Made by a program: the position numbers and the translations under genes. From positions 124,001 to 188,000 of the forward strand of contig JAEUVX010000002.1 of assembly GCA_016786615.1 (NCBI GenBank): DNA of 64,000 nucleotides. Reading direction: 5' to 3'. Of the stretch, positions 16,630-26,514 are shown piece after piece (position 1 is the first letter of the stretch; each line of letters begins with the position of its first letter). Under the pieces are notes generated by a model that worked only from the letters and a program-made list of their open reading frames with translations, was not told the origin of the DNA and did not search any database. This DNA comes from Flavipsychrobacter sp. GTDB taxonomy: Bacteria > Bacteroidota > Bacteroidia > Chitinophagales > Chitinophagaceae.

Positions 16630-18279
16630 TTACGCTTCTTTTTTCTTACCATTACCCATTGTATATATATACAATAAAGTATGTATTGCAGCAAAACCCA
16701 AAGAGAAGTAATACAATCCTGTATCGTCAACCGCAGGATCATTATGATGCAAAATGGCAACAATTATCAAAGTAGCTACCATACCCAACCCGGTAAATGA
16801 TACTGTTTTGTAACTGCGGTTGGTAAACACCCCTTTGTTCAGGTGGCTATTTTTCATACCATAAAACAAGTACATATCAAAACCTACCATCATCCATGCT
16901 ACCAATCGTATCCACGTATCTAATGGCAGGAATACCATCATGAATAAACATGTTGCAATACCCAGAATAGGTACTAACGGTACCAGCGGAGTACGGAAAG
17001 CACGAGGCGCTTCCGGCATTTTCTTACGCATCACTATTACCCCGATACATACCAGTATAAATGCGAATAAAGTACCGATGCTTGTCATCTCTCCAACTAC
17101 ATTAGCAGGCACAAATGCCGCAAAAATGCTGACAAACAACATGAACAGGAAGTTGTTGCGCGCCGGTGTACGGAATTTAGGGTGTACTTCCGAAAACACT
17201 TTAGGTATCAAACCATCGCGGCTCATTGAGAAGAAGACACGAGATTGTCCCATCAACATTACCATAATAACAGATGAATACCCTGCTAATATTGCCACAA
17301 TGATTGCTTTGTTCAACCATGGATAATCCGGTTTAACAATACCATCCGATCCGGCAGTACCCATATGGTCTATTGCAACCGCTACAGGTGCAATACCATC
17401 CTTACCTGCAAACTCAGTATAATTAGCCACACCCGTCATTACATGCGCAAAGAGTATGTATAATATCGTACAGATAAATAATGATAACAAAATACCTATC
17501 GGCATATCTCGCTTAGGATTCTTCGACTCCTGGGCGGCAGTAGATACCGCGTCAAAACCAATGTAAGCAAAAAACACAATAGCCGCAGCACGTACGATAC
17601 CACTGAAACCAAATTCGCCGAACGTACCTGTATTATCAGGTATATATGGTGTATAATTTTCCGGGTGGATATATTGCCAGCCGAGTGCTATAAAGATTAA
17701 AACAACCGCTACTTTAAGTGTTACTATCAGTCCATTAAAAAAAGCAGATTCTTTAGTACCCCTCATCAGCAATAGCGACATCAGTATAATAATAAATACA
17801 GCAGGTACATTCATTATTCCTCCTTCAAAAGGAGAAGATGTGAATTCAGGCCCAAGGTTTATGCCAAAATATTGAAGGAATTTCACCAGATACCGAGACC
17901 AACTGATAGCTACAGTGGCAGAGCCTACTGCGTATTCCAATACAAGGTCCCAACCTATTATCCAGGCAAGGAACTCTCCCATTGTCGCATAGCTGTAAGT
18001 ATAAGCACTACCGGCAATTGGTATCATAGAAGCAAACTCAGCATAACACAAACCTGCGAAAGCACAACCCAATGCAGCAACGATGAATGAAATGGTAATA
18101 GCCGGCCCTGCATTAGTTGCCGCCGCACCACCGGTAATTGAAAACAACCCCGCACCAATGATAGCACCGATACCTAAAGCCACCAATGCAGGTGCTGTTA
18201 ATGTTTTCTTCAGGCCCTTTTCCGATTCTGATGCTTCGGCAAGTAGCTGGTTGAATGGTTTTCTTATAAATAAACCCAT
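16630..18279 (-). CDS. APC-family amino acid permease (cationic amino acid transporter type)
   Basis: 549 aa from MGLFIRKPFNQLL (ATG at 18279). This start is chosen because a full promoter with -33 and -7 elements ends just upstream, inside the longer open frame. Helix 1 carries GIGAIIGAGLFSITG, the substrate-binding glycine signature of the APC superfamily, followed by AGLCYAEFASMIP and IGFDAVSTAAQESKNPKRDMP, which is characteristic of CAT/YfnA-type permeases. About 12-14 helices are predicted. It imports amino acids, probably cationic or broad range. It is monocistronic and divergent from the secreted-protein gene at 18431. Confidence 0.88.
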   Translation of the reverse strand: MGLFIRKPFNQLLAEASESEKGLKKTLTAPALVALGIGAIIGAGLFSITGGAAATNAGPAITISFIVAALGCAFAGLCYAEFASMIPIAGSAYTYSYATMGEFLAWIIGWDLVLEYAVGSATVAISWSRYLVKFLQYFGINLGPEFTSSPFEGGIMNVPAVFIIILMSLLLMRGTKESAFFNGLIVTLKVAVVLIFIALGWQYIHPENYTPYIPDNTGTFGEFGFSGIVRAAAIVFFAYIGFDAVSTAAQESKNPKRDMPIGILLSLFICTILYILFAHVMTGVANYTEFAGKDGIAPVAVAIDHMGTAGSDGIVKPDYPWLNKAIIVAILAGYSSVIMVMLMGQSRVFFSMSRDGLIPKVFSEVHPKFRTPARNNFLFMLFVSIFAAFVPANVVGEMTSIGTLFAFILVCIGVIVMRKKMPEAPRAFRTPLVPLVPILGIATCLFMMVFLPLDTWIRLVAWMMVGFDMYLFYGMKNSHLNKGVFTNRSYKTVSFTGLGMVATLIIVAILHHNDPAVDDTGLYYFSLGFAAIHTLLYIYTMGNGKKKEA

Positions 18280-18299
18280 AATATAGTCAGATATGCTTT

Positions 18300-18331
18300 C
18301 AAACCTATAAAGAAAATGTTGTTTGTACAAA
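18300..18331 (-). promoter_or_regulatory. Complete Bacteroidota promoter of the amino-acid permease
   Basis: On the minus strand: -33 TTTG (18328-18331), 20-bp spacer, -7 TAGGTTTG (18300-18307). This fits the consensus TTTG-N19-22-TAnnTTTG and predicts transcription starting near 18293, 14 bp before the ATG. It is the clearest standard promoter seen in the window. Confidence 0.75.
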
Positions 18332-18407
18332 TGCAGCGCCTTAATATGGAACAATTATGATAAATGTTATAGAAAATTAAATCTTGCTGTGTAGTTTTTA
18401 TCAAAGC

Positions 18408-18415
18408 TAATTTTG
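18408..18415 (+). promoter_or_regulatory. -7 promoter box of the secreted protein gene at 18431
   Basis: TAATTTTG, consensus TAnnTTTG, 15 bp before the ATG; a TTTTT stretch about 16 bp further upstream may act as the -33 element. Confidence 0.5.
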
Positions 18416-18430
18416 CAGTAGGTTTGAAGG

Positions 18431-19210
18431 ATGTTTCGGTTTATTGCTACTGCCTGTATATTATTTATTTATTCCAATAGCTGGGCTCAGCCTACACTAC
18501 CCGATTTAGCAGGTTCTACTTCAAAGGGTATTAATATTATCAGTTGGAATTGCCAGTACGATGGCATTAAATCAATTGCTGTACAACGCTCTTCAGATAG
18601 TGTCTATAATTTTGTAACACTTGGTTTGGTAAAAAACCTGAAGAAAGGGCCACAAGCATATATTGATGGCCACCCTAAACCAGGCAGAAACTGGTATCGC
18701 CTGTACATTGTATTCAATTCAGACCTGACATGGTACAGCAACCGTTTCAAGTTAGATGTTGATAGCATGGACATCATCAATGCGAAAGTGATTGCACCTA
18801 ATGATTCACTGCAAAAGCTCACGGCAAACATTAAAATACAGGAAGAAAGCCCGAAACAAACAACCGATGCTACTACAGAACAAACACAAGCACCTGCTCC
18901 AACAGTTCATCATATAACACTTGATATACCTGATGATGCAACCGAACAGGGAATATCATATATAAAGTCTCAGTACATTTATACCAACCCGTTCACGGGT
19001 CATATAAACATAGACATACCTGAATACAGAAGACATTTATACTCTATCAATTTTCTTAACACTGAGGATAAACGGGTACTGGAGATAGAGCGGGTAACAG
19101 AACCTATGATTATCATAGATAAAAGAAACTTTCAGAAAAAAGGTATCTATAAGTTTGAACTGATGCAGGACCGTAAAATACTGGAAACAGGATTCATTAC
19201 TATTTATTAA
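18431..19210 (+). CDS. Secreted protein of unknown function, Bacteroidota-specific type
   Basis: 259 aa with a signal peptide ending SNSWAQP. Residues about 25-115 look like a beta-sandwich of fibronectin type III character (GINIISWNCQYDGIKSIAVQRSSDS ... NWYRLYIVF). A Thr/Gln-rich linker lies at about 130-165, and the C-terminal part (YTNPFTGHINIDIPEYR ... GIYKFELMQDRKILETGFITIY) resembles a second small beta domain, somewhat like a T9SS sorting domain in layout but without the PNP motif. I do not recognise a family. It overlaps the convergent gene at 19207 by 4 bp at the stop codons. Confidence 0.55.
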   Translation: MFRFIATACILFIYSNSWAQPTLPDLAGSTSKGINIISWNCQYDGIKSIAVQRSSDSVYNFVTLGLVKNLKKGPQAYIDGHPKPGRNWYRLYIVFNSDLTWYSNRFKLDVDSMDIINAKVIAPNDSLQKLTANIKIQEESPKQTTDATTEQTQAPAPTVHHITLDIPDDATEQGISYIKSQYIYTNPFTGHINIDIPEYRRHLYSINFLNTEDKRVLEIERVTEPMIIIDKRNFQKKGIYKFELMQDRKILETGFITIY

Positions 19211-19842
19211 CCCTCATCTTCCATATCATAATGAGATGACTGTTGCGCCATACGGGTCCATTCAGGCCCCAGACGCAGGTTATTACCCATATATATCTTC
19301 ATCATACTCACCATTTCTTCTGCATCCCATGAATATACACCTATAGCAAAACGTACTGCATACCCCTGATAATTAAAATACAGATTCCCTTCATCGTGAA
19401 TATTCTGTATTAATTGTTCCTGGGTTTCAAAACCAAAATAATCATAACATTGCCCTTTCAGCGGATGGTCTGTTTTTTGCATCTTGCCTGCATAGTGTAT
19501 CGCTCCCATATCCTGCCATTCGTACCTTCTTATTTTTCGTTTGAATGGTGTTGCATTGACAATCATCAGGTATTCCTCATCAAGCCATACTTCTTCCCTG
19601 AAGAACATCCTTGAGAAAAAACGATATGCTGCCAAAGCATATAAAAATGCAGACCCGATACCTGCAATCAGATGCAGCACACTATGCATTATAGGAAGAG
19701 ATTGTATGAGGAAGACAGTAGCCATACCTGATGTGAGCAGAAACTCACCCCAATACAATGCTTTGATACGAGGTGCTGCCCTGTCTCCCAGCACTACATG
19801 CAGGTGGTCACTTCCCCAGTTATATTGTATTTTGTCGGGCAT
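19207..19842 (-). CDS. Two-helix membrane protein with PH-like domain, uncharacterised
   Basis: 211 aa. Two close hydrophobic segments lie at about residues 31-72, separated by a short turn (IQSLPIMHSVLHL). A mainly beta domain follows (EVWLDEEYLMIVNATPFKRKIRRYEWQDMGAIHYAG), which resembles the bacterial PH-like YcxB/YdbT arrangement, where a strand pair after two helices reads out membrane context. No catalytic motif is present. Its stop overlaps that of the convergent secreted-protein gene. Function is unknown. Confidence 0.5.
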   Translation of the reverse strand: MPDKIQYNWGSDHLHVVLGDRAAPRIKALYWGEFLLTSGMATVFLIQSLPIMHSVLHLIAGIGSAFLYALAAYRFFSRMFFREEVWLDEEYLMIVNATPFKRKIRRYEWQDMGAIHYAGKMQKTDHPLKGQCYDYFGFETQEQLIQNIHDEGNLYFNYQGYAVRFAIGVYSWDAEEMVSMMKIYMGNNLRLGPEWTRMAQQSSHYDMEDEG

Positions 19843-19894
19843 GGTATCTATTCTATAAAAAACAGATAACTAATTTAATGAATTTTAATGACAC

Positions 19895-20620
19895 TTACAT
19901 TACTATATCATTAACTATTTCACATTCAAAGACAGATGCAAAAGCTTCCAGTAGTTTTCTTTTTACATCTGCTTCATCTACGTTGCCACCAAGTTCTTTT
20001 TGCATAGATGTCACTTGTTTATCGCTAATACCACAAGGAACGATATAATCAAAGAAACGCAAATCCGTATTCACATTCAGCGCAAAGCCGTGCATGGTTA
20101 TCCATCTGCTGCTACGCACTCCCATTGCACATATTTTCCTCGCTTTTGCCGGGTTATCCGGTTCTATCCATACACCAGTAGCACCGGGCAATCTATCTGC
20201 TACAATGCCGTAGTGTGCAATCGTACGGATAATTACCTCCTCAAGGTTGCGCATGTACTTCCCTAAATCTGTATAAAACTGTTCAAGATCCAGTATCGGA
20301 TACCCTACTATCTGTCCCGGGCCATGGTAAGTAATATCTCCTCCCCTGTTTGTCTTATAAAACGTTGCGCCGAGCTGCGCCAGCCTGCTATCATTTACCA
20401 GCAGGTTTTCTATATGGCCACTTTTACCCAATGTATATACATGAGGGTGCGTACAAAAAAGTAAATAGTTCTTTATTCCGATGTCGGCAGGGCGTTCAGC
20501 ATCAGGTGTATTATACCATGCCGCTTTGATATCAAGGCCTTCTTTCATCAGTACTTCCTGTTCCTGCCAGGCCTGTTCGTACCCTATCACGCCTTTCTCT
20601 GCAAAGTATATTTTCTTCAT
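19895..20620 (-). CDS. lipB: Lipoyl(octanoyl) transferase
   Basis: 241 aa from MKKIYFAEKGVIGYEQAW (ATG at 20620; a longer frame to 20689 adds a basic stretch absent from the family). LipB motifs are complete: GGDITYHGPGQIVGYPILDL, the catalytic-region lysine in ARKICAMGVRSSRWITMHGFALNVN, and the nucleophilic cysteine in IVPCGISDKQVTS. It moves octanoate from acyl carrier protein to lipoyl domains of 2-oxo acid dehydrogenases and GcvH. It links functionally with lpdA upstream, although the two are not in one operon. Confidence 0.93.
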   Translation of the reverse strand: MKKIYFAEKGVIGYEQAWQEQEVLMKEGLDIKAAWYNTPDAERPADIGIKNYLLFCTHPHVYTLGKSGHIENLLVNDSRLAQLGATFYKTNRGGDITYHGPGQIVGYPILDLEQFYTDLGKYMRNLEEVIIRTIAHYGIVADRLPGATGVWIEPDNPAKARKICAMGVRSSRWITMHGFALNVNTDLRFFDYIVPCGISDKQVTSMQKELGGNVDEADVKRKLLEAFASVFECEIVNDIVM

Positions 20621-20720
20621 ATAAACAATCGGCTGCAATTTACGTTTTAACAGGATAAATCCCCCACATAATGCCCTGTATACCAGCATTTCATTAGCTT
20701 TTTATTAACGCCAAATCAGT

Positions 20721-20728
20721 TACATTTG
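20721..20728 (+). promoter_or_regulatory. -7 promoter box of the processing protease gene
   Basis: TACATTTG, matching TAnnTTTG, 28 bp before the ATG at 20757. Confidence 0.5.
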
Positions 20729-20756
20729 TTATAATAGCTTAATTTAACTGAGGATT

Positions 20757-22934
20757 ATGTTACGTTTCATGAAGAATAAGATTTTAATACCCCTTTTAGT
20801 GATGTCGGCCCTGGCAGCGTTTTTTTCATTCAGGTACACGGGCGATGCAAATAGCGTAGATGACAAAAGGAAGCTTGTTATTAAAACCGTATTGAAGGCG
20901 ATATCCCAAAACCACTACTCACCCAGGCAAATGGATGATTCGTTTTCATCTGCAGCATTCAATAAAATATTGAATGCTATGGACTACGACAAGCGTGTAC
21001 TTACACAAAACGACATTAACAGCTTTAAAAAATACGAATTCATCTTAGATGACGGAGAGGGAGAAAATGTGGTTTCGTTTTTCAACGATTTCAATACCAT
21101 TTACAAAAAACGTATTGACGAAGCAGAGGCATACTATAACAATGCCTTAAAAAAACCGGTAAACTTCAATACTGAAGAAACTATCAACCTCAACGGAGAA
21201 AAAATACCTTTTGCAACAGATGCAAACGAGCTGCAAAGACGTTGGGACACTTACATCAAATACCGTATGCTTGCCAAGTATGTAGAAATTAAAGATGATC
21301 AGAAAAAGCGTATCGAAAAGAAAGACACTACCTTAAAGATGGTTTATACAAACCAGCAAATAGATTCTGTTTCACGTGTTTCAATTAAAAAGAATCTGGA
21401 TTTCTATTTCAAAAGAATGCGTAAGCTGAAAGATGATGACCGCTTTACATTCTTTGTAAATAGCATGGCAGGCACACATGACCCGCATACAGACTTCTTT
21501 CCACCGGTTGATAAAGCATTATTTGACGAACAAATGTCGGGTACATTTTTCGGTATTGGTGCACAACTTCGCGATGAAGATAGCAAAGTAAAAATCGTAC
21601 AGATAATCCCCGGCAGCCCTTGCTGGAAACAAGGAGAACTGAAAGCAGGTGACGAGATTTTGAAAGTAGCTCAAGGCACAGCCGAACCTGTTGATGTGCA
21701 AGGTTATGACATAGATGATGTTGTAAAAATCATACGTGGGCCACGAGGCACTGAAGTGCGCCTGACTGTAAGGCAGGTAAGCGGCGCGATAAAAGTTATC
21801 CCAATTATACGCGGCATAGTAGAAAAAGAAGAAACATTTGCCAAATCTGCCATCATCAATAGCGGCAAAGACAAAATAGGATATATATACCTTCCGGAGT
21901 TTTATGCTGATTTCCAACAGATAAACGGACGCAGATGTGCCGAAGATGTTGCAATAGAAGTTGCAAAACTTAAAAATGCAGATGTCAACGCTATAATATT
22001 AGACCTTCGCGGCAACGGTGGCGGCTCTTTGAATGATGTGGTTAGTATGGGTGGATTATTTATTGACAAAGGGCCGATTGTACAAGTAAAAACAAATGGC
22101 AATAATGCTACTCAGTTAGATGACCCGCAGTCAGGCACACTATATGATGGGCCTCTGGCTATAATGGTAAATGTTGCAAGTGCTTCTGCATCAGAAATAC
22201 TCGCTGCTGCAATGCAAGACTACAAACGTGCGGTAATCGTTGGCTCGACAACATTTGGTAAAGGCACCGTTCAAAAAGTCATCTCAATGGACGAATACAA
22301 TAGTTGGCTGGCGAGCATAGCAGCCGGCAAACGTATTGTTTCGCCCGACACAATAGGCTCTTTGAAGCTGACAATCCAAAAGTTCTATCGTATCAATGGT
22401 GGCTCAACACAGCTGAAAGGTGTAACACCTGACATTATACTTCCTGATGCCTATGAACATATTGACATTGGTGAACGTCGCGACAAAGCTGCAATGAAAT
22501 GGGATGAAATACCTGCTGTAAAATATAACGTCTCTGAGAATCCGCTGAATATTAAAGAACTCGCAGCCCGCAGTAAAAAACGTGTGGAAACAAATCCGTC
22601 GTTCGGATTAATAAAAGAAAGCGCTGAACGCATTAAAAAACTGGAAAGCGATAATATCGTTTCTTTGAATGAAACACAATATCGCAAAGAACAGGAAGAA
22701 GCTAATACCGTCAGTAAACGAATGGAGGAACTGGAAAAGAAATTGACAACACTTAATATCAGTAACCTGCAAGAAGATTTGGCTAAAATCAATATCGACA
22801 GTAGCAATATAAAGAAAAATGAAGATTGGCTGAAGGCATTGAAAAAAGATATCCATCTGTCAGAAACAGTAAATATCGTCAACGATATGATAAAATCTGA
22901 CATGAGGGTAAATCTTGGCACAGGCATGAGATAA
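20757..22934 (+). CDS. Carboxy-terminal (tail-specific) processing protease, S41A family
   Basis: 725 aa. An N-terminal membrane anchor/signal (ILIPLLVMSALAAFF) is followed by a long N-terminal helical domain typical of Prc-type proteases. The PDZ domain lies at about 265-345 (FFGIGAQL, VKIVQIIPGSPCWKQGELKAGDEI). The catalytic S41 domain has NAIILDLRGNGGGSLNDVV, the serine in NVASASASEILAAAMQD and the lysine in STTFGKGTVQKV, i.e. the Ser-Lys dyad is intact. A C-terminal DUF3340-type coiled-coil region rich in Lys/Glu follows. Length and layout match Prc of Gram-negative bacteria, which trims periplasmic proteins at their C-termini. It ends at a strong terminator. Confidence 0.92.
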   Translation: MLRFMKNKILIPLLVMSALAAFFSFRYTGDANSVDDKRKLVIKTVLKAISQNHYSPRQMDDSFSSAAFNKILNAMDYDKRVLTQNDINSFKKYEFILDDGEGENVVSFFNDFNTIYKKRIDEAEAYYNNALKKPVNFNTEETINLNGEKIPFATDANELQRRWDTYIKYRMLAKYVEIKDDQKKRIEKKDTTLKMVYTNQQIDSVSRVSIKKNLDFYFKRMRKLKDDDRFTFFVNSMAGTHDPHTDFFPPVDKALFDEQMSGTFFGIGAQLRDEDSKVKIVQIIPGSPCWKQGELKAGDEILKVAQGTAEPVDVQGYDIDDVVKIIRGPRGTEVRLTVRQVSGAIKVIPIIRGIVEKEETFAKSAIINSGKDKIGYIYLPEFYADFQQINGRRCAEDVAIEVAKLKNADVNAIILDLRGNGGGSLNDVVSMGGLFIDKGPIVQVKTNGNNATQLDDPQSGTLYDGPLAIMVNVASASASEILAAAMQDYKRAVIVGSTTFGKGTVQKVISMDEYNSWLASIAAGKRIVSPDTIGSLKLTIQKFYRINGGSTQLKGVTPDIILPDAYEHIDIGERRDKAAMKWDEIPAVKYNVSENPLNIKELAARSKKRVETNPSFGLIKESAERIKKLESDNIVSLNETQYRKEQEEANTVSKRMEELEKKLTTLNISNLQEDLAKINIDSSNIKKNEDWLKALKKDIHLSETVNIVNDMIKSDMRVNLGTGMR

Positions 22935-22954
22935 TCTCTCTTTCAACCAATAAT

Positions 22955-22990
22955 AAAAAGAGGCTACACTACAGGAGTAGCCTCTTTTTA
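22955..22990 (+). terminator. Rho-independent terminator of the processing protease gene
   Basis: Perfect 13-bp stem AAAAAGAGGCTAC / GTAGCCTCTTTTT with the 9-nt loop ACTACAGGA, followed by TTA. Because it lies immediately upstream, it rules out the TTG at 22997 as start of the next gene. Confidence 0.9.
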
Positions 22991-23020
22991 TTAACTTTGA
23001 GGCGTTTTAAAAATTACATA

Positions 23021-23659
23021 GTGTCTGTTTACATCCCTAAATACTTATTAACGATGTGCATTACCCTGTTGATATACACAACCGGCTACACACAATCCGT
23101 AACAGATACCCTCAACAAAGACTATGTAAAAACTGACAGTACATTCGCAGTAGTTGACCCCATTGCAAAAACCGACACAACAAATACTGAAGTAAAAAAA
23201 CTGAAAAAGAAATTTGAACCCAACCCCAAAAAATCGGGCATGTATTCTGCTATACTACCTGGTAGCGGGCAGTTTTATAATCGCCAATACTGGAAGATAC
23301 CTGTGATATATGCAGGCGTAGCAGCTACAGGTTACTTTCTAAGTTTTAATATCAGTAACTATCAGAAATACCGCAACGCCTATTATGCGCGTATAGATAA
23401 TGACCCCAATACGATAGATACCGATAACGATACTAAAAGATACACAACCGAAAACCTGAAAACACTGAAAGATGAATACCGTAAATGGGCAGATATGACG
23501 GTATTATTGGCCTCACTTGGTTACACAATACAGGTAATAGATGCAATAGCTGCCGCTCACCTCAAAAACTTCGATATATCACGCGATATATCATTGCGTT
23601 TTCAGCCGATAGCACAACCAAACTATATAGGTATGGGACTCGCTGTCAACTTTAAATAA
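23021..23659 (+). CDS. DUF5683 family secreted/membrane protein
   Basis: 212 aa from a GTG at 23021 (MSVYIPKYLLT); an ATG at 23054 is an alternative, while the frame's first possible codon lies inside the terminator region. A signal segment (LLTMCITLLIYTTGYTQS) precedes a charged linker. The DUF5683 core is clear: KSGMYSAILPGSGQFYNRQYWKIPVIYAGVAATGYF, then two hydrophobic segments around the NPNTIDTDND insert and ending AHLKNFDIS. DUF5683 proteins are Bacteroidota-specific, predicted envelope proteins of unknown function. Confidence 0.8.
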   Translation: MSVYIPKYLLTMCITLLIYTTGYTQSVTDTLNKDYVKTDSTFAVVDPIAKTDTTNTEVKKLKKKFEPNPKKSGMYSAILPGSGQFYNRQYWKIPVIYAGVAATGYFLSFNISNYQKYRNAYYARIDNDPNTIDTDNDTKRYTTENLKTLKDEYRKWADMTVLLASLGYTIQVIDAIAAAHLKNFDISRDISLRFQPIAQPNYIGMGLAVNFK

Positions 23660-23712
23660 GCACTTATACAGAGTTTCGGAATCTGCAAGTTTTATTTACC
23701 ATCCTACTCGCG

Positions 23713-23720
23713 TAACTTTG
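23713..23720 (+). promoter_or_regulatory. -7 promoter box directly abutting pcm
   Basis: TAACTTTG matches TAnnTTTG and ends only 4 bp before the pcm ATG at 23725. Transcription would start at or next to the start codon, suggesting a leaderless or near-leaderless mRNA. Confidence 0.5.
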
Positions 23721-23724
23721 CAGT

Positions 23725-24390
23725 ATGCTGCACAGCAAACCGAAAGACGATAATTATTTACATAAAGGATTACGCAGAGATTTAGTTCAGATACTCCGCG
23801 ACAAAGGCATTACTGACGAACGAGTATTGGAAGCTATAAACAGCATACCACGCCATTTCTTCCTCGACCCTGCTTTTGAACGCATTGCTTACGAAGACCG
23901 TGCATTCCCGATTACTGCCAATCAGACAATATCGCAACCATACACAGTAGCCTATCAATCGCAACTGCTGGAAATAAAGAAGTTTGACAAAGTATTAGAG
24001 ATTGGTACAGGCAGTGCTTATCAGGCATGTGTACTGGCAGAAATGGGTGCAATGGTGTATAGCATTGAACGCCAGAAAGCACTCTACGATTTTGTAGGTG
24101 GTTTCTTTTTCATCAAAAACTATCCGAACATCAAACGCTTTTACGGCGATGGTTTTCAGGGCTTGCCTACTTATGGTCCTTTCGATAAAGTGATAGTAAC
24201 GGCAGCAGCACCTTTTATACCACCCAAGCTGATAGAACAATTAAAACCGGGCGGTATTGCAGTAATACCTGTTGGCGATGATAACGGGCAAAAGATGATG
24301 CGCATATCCAAAGACGCAGCAGGTAATGTAAAAGAAGAAACACTTGGCGACTTTAGCTTTGTACCAATGTTGGAGGGGAAGAATAAATGA
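23725..24390 (+). CDS. pcm: Protein-L-isoaspartate O-methyltransferase
   Basis: 221 aa, full length. Family features in order: IPRHFFLDPAFERIAYEDRAFPI, the conserved TISQPYTVAYQSQLL, the SAM-binding motif I VLEIGTGSAYQACVLAEMGA, and KVIVTAAAPFIPPKLIEQLKPGGIAVIPVG. It repairs isoaspartyl residues in aged proteins in the cytoplasm. The 3' end is close to a gene of unknown function in the same orientation. Confidence 0.93.
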   Translation: MLHSKPKDDNYLHKGLRRDLVQILRDKGITDERVLEAINSIPRHFFLDPAFERIAYEDRAFPITANQTISQPYTVAYQSQLLEIKKFDKVLEIGTGSAYQACVLAEMGAMVYSIERQKALYDFVGGFFFIKNYPNIKRFYGDGFQGLPTYGPFDKVIVTAAAPFIPPKLIEQLKPGGIAVIPVGDDNGQKMMRISKDAAGNVKEETLGDFSFVPMLEGKNK

Positions 24391-24403
24391 GTTAGTATTC
24401 AGA

Positions 24404-24979
24404 ATGCCACACTATAAATCATATGAAATCCTTGAACATCTCCCTACTTACGGGCCGATGCATGTTTCGATTACTGATTCCAATGAACCATTTTATTCGG
24501 CAGGGTTTGCAGTTCGCTTTTTCAAAAGTGATGGCACTGATTGGGTAGGTAATTTTAAAGAAGGTTGGGGAAAACTAAGGACTGTAATTGAACTACCCGA
24601 CAGCAATAACTTATTTGTAATTGCGTGTGGAATATGCTATGTAATGAACCCAAATGAAACTACCCCAATTGACACATTTGGCGTTGGGTTCAATAACCTA
24701 TTATTTATTCCCAATAGAGGACTGGTATTATATGATGATAATTGTCTTGAAGTACTATACAACAATGGAACAAGAGCACCTATAAGCAGTAATTATTGGG
24801 ATGGAATAAAAGACGTTGTAATAGATGGGAATATTTTAAAAGGAACAACCTGCGACTATACAGATGTGTGGACACCTTTTGAATATAATATTGACACAAA
24901 TGAACTGAAGACCATCGGAGGAGTATGGCATTACCCAAACAACGTAAAACCAAAATTTTGCTGGAAATTCTGGAAATAA
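24404..24979 (+). CDS. Hypothetical protein, unrecognised, probably cytoplasmic beta-rich
   Basis: 191 aa from the ATG at 24404 (MPHYKSYEILEHL), 13 bp after the pcm stop; an in-frame TTG inside pcm is less likely. There is no signal peptide or membrane helix. The sequence is rich in aromatic residues and beta-strand-like segments (FAVRFFKSDGTDWVGNFKEGWG, NNLLFIPNRGLVLYDDN), reminiscent of a small propeller or WD-like read-out protein, and ends with an unusual FCWKFWK. It is convergent with queG, the two ends meeting without a spacer. No family could be assigned. Confidence 0.55.
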   Translation: MPHYKSYEILEHLPTYGPMHVSITDSNEPFYSAGFAVRFFKSDGTDWVGNFKEGWGKLRTVIELPDSNNLFVIACGICYVMNPNETTPIDTFGVGFNNLLFIPNRGLVLYDDNCLEVLYNNGTRAPISSNYWDGIKDVVIDGNILKGTTCDYTDVWTPFEYNIDTNELKTIGGVWHYPNNVKPKFCWKFWK

Positions 24980-25909
24980 CTACAAGCCTCTCACAGCTTT
25001 CAGATTCCGCTGCACCCCACTCCATTTACTACGCTTCATGGGCGAGTTTTTAAATGCTTTCTTAAAAGCATCTTCGCTCATAGTTTCCCATTCAGCAAGC
25101 GATAAATTCAGTACTTCGGGTATGGGTTTGAAATGTGCTTCTGTACTAGGTTTCGAGAATCTGTTCCATGGGCATACATCCTGGCATACATCACATCCAA
25201 ACATCCACCCATCCATCTTGCCTTCAAATCCTTGCGGCATAAGTGCATCTTTCAATTCTATAGTCAAGTAAGAAATACACTTACTGCCGTCTACAATAGT
25301 CGGCGATACAATCGCTTCCGTCGGGCAGGCATCTATACACTTTCTGCAAGTACCACAATAGTCTGTACTGAATGGTGCATCTGGTTCTAAATCTAAATCA
25401 GTAATAAGCGTAGCTATAAAAAAGAAAGAGCCCGAATGTTTCGTAAGCAGATTGCCATTCTTGCCAACCCAGCCAAGCCCACTGCGTACCGCCCAACTAC
25501 GTTCCAACACAGGCGCACTGTCTACAAAACCACGGCCATCTACATCGCCAATATTTGCTTTTATAAACGCAAGCAGGTTGTTCAGCTTCTCCCGTATCAC
25601 ATAGTGGTAGTCTGTGCCATATGCATACTTCGCAATCTTTGGTGCATCGGCCTGTTGTTGCTGTTCAGGAAAATAATTGAGTAATAAAGTAATCACAGAC
25701 TTTGCACCCGGCACCAGTTTGCGTGGGTCGGTCCGCAGGTCAAAATGATTTCCCATGTACTGCATCGTACCATGAAAGCCATTTTTCAGCCAGCTTTCAA
25801 GCCTGCGTGCATCATCATCCAATTGCACAGCCATAGCCATACCACAGGCATCAAAACCTAACCTGCGGGCTTCTTCTTTTATCAGAATGCTATGTTGTGC
25901 CGATTGCAT
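24980..25909 (-). CDS. queG: Epoxyqueuosine reductase
   Basis: 309 aa. The cobalamin-binding N-terminal domain is followed by [12 protein letters not shown] and two [4Fe-4S] cluster sets: [15 protein letters not shown] near residue 186 and [12 protein letters not shown] near 240. This is the layout of QueG without the extra C-terminal HEAT-repeat domain present in some homologues. It reduces epoxyqueuosine to queuosine in tRNA (wobble position of Asn, Asp, His and Tyr tRNAs). It is the last gene of the ribD-eamA-yigZ-queG run and shares one base with the yigZ stop. Confidence 0.92.
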   Translation of the reverse strand: MQSAQHSILIKEEARRLGFDACGMAMAVQLDDDARRLESWLKNGFHGTMQYMGNHFDLRTDPRKLVPGAKSVITLLLNYFPEQQQQADAPKIAKYAYGTDYHYVIREKLNNLLAFIKANIGDVDGRGFVDSAPVLERSWAVRSGLGWVGKNGNLLTKHSGSFFFIATLITDLDLEPDAPFSTDYCGTCRKCIDACPTEAIVSPTIVDGSKCISYLTIELKDALMPQGFEGKMDGWMFGCDVCQDVCPWNRFSKPSTEAHFKPIPEVLNLSLAEWETMSEDAFKKAFKNSPMKRSKWSGVQRNLKAVRGL

Positions 25910-26514
25910 TAATTGCTTTTTACCTCTACACCTCTAATTTCCGAAAGCTTTGCGATATATGCATCTGCGTGTGGCTTAGGTATGCCTGCGTGCACCACAC
26001 AAAACAGTTGCAGGTCTTGCATATACACTGTTGCCTCACACTGACGCAGCAGGTACATTACCTCTCCCATTACAGGATAGTCAAACTGTATCTCTACGCG
26101 CTGCTCTATCCATTTCTCAATCAGCACCGCCTGTTGCAGTGCATCTTGTGTAGCTGTTTTGTAGGCGTTTATCAAGCCAGGCACGCCCAATAGCGTACCG
26201 CCAAAATAACGAACCACTACCACCAACACATTGGTAATACCCGCACTATCTATCTGCCCCAGTATGGGCTTGCCTGCACTGCCCGATGGCTCACCATCAT
26301 CGTTGGCACGGTATTGCAACCCGTCTGTACCTATCCTGTATGCATAGCAATGATGCACTGCCTTAGGGTGCTCCTTCTTCAGTAATTGCAGCTTTGCCTT
26401 TACATCTTCAGCACTGCTTACAGGATATGCATATGCCAGAAACTTACTACCCCTGTCTTTAAACTCGGCAGTAGTAGCTCCTACAGGTGTTTTGTATTTA
26501 AAATTATCAGCCAT
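25909..26514 (-). CDS. YigZ/IMPACT family protein (UPF0029)
   Basis: 201 aa. The N-terminal UPF0029 domain shows [15 protein letters not shown], then [30 protein letters not shown] and [21 protein letters not shown], the classic IMPACT/YigZ signature; a C-terminal DUF1949-like domain follows. YigZ proteins are cytoplasmic, of uncertain role, perhaps linked to translation or tRNA. The gene overlaps both neighbours (8 bp with the transporter, 1 bp with queG). Confidence 0.88.
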   Translation of the reverse strand: MADNFKYKTPVGATTAEFKDRGSKFLAYAYPVSSAEDVKAKLQLLKKEHPKAVHHCYAYRIGTDGLQYRANDDGEPSGSAGKPILGQIDSAGITNVLVVVVRYFGGTLLGVPGLINAYKTATQDALQQAVLIEKWIEQRVEIQFDYPVMGEVMYLLRQCEATVYMQDLQLFCVVHAGIPKPHADAYIAKLSEIRGVEVKSN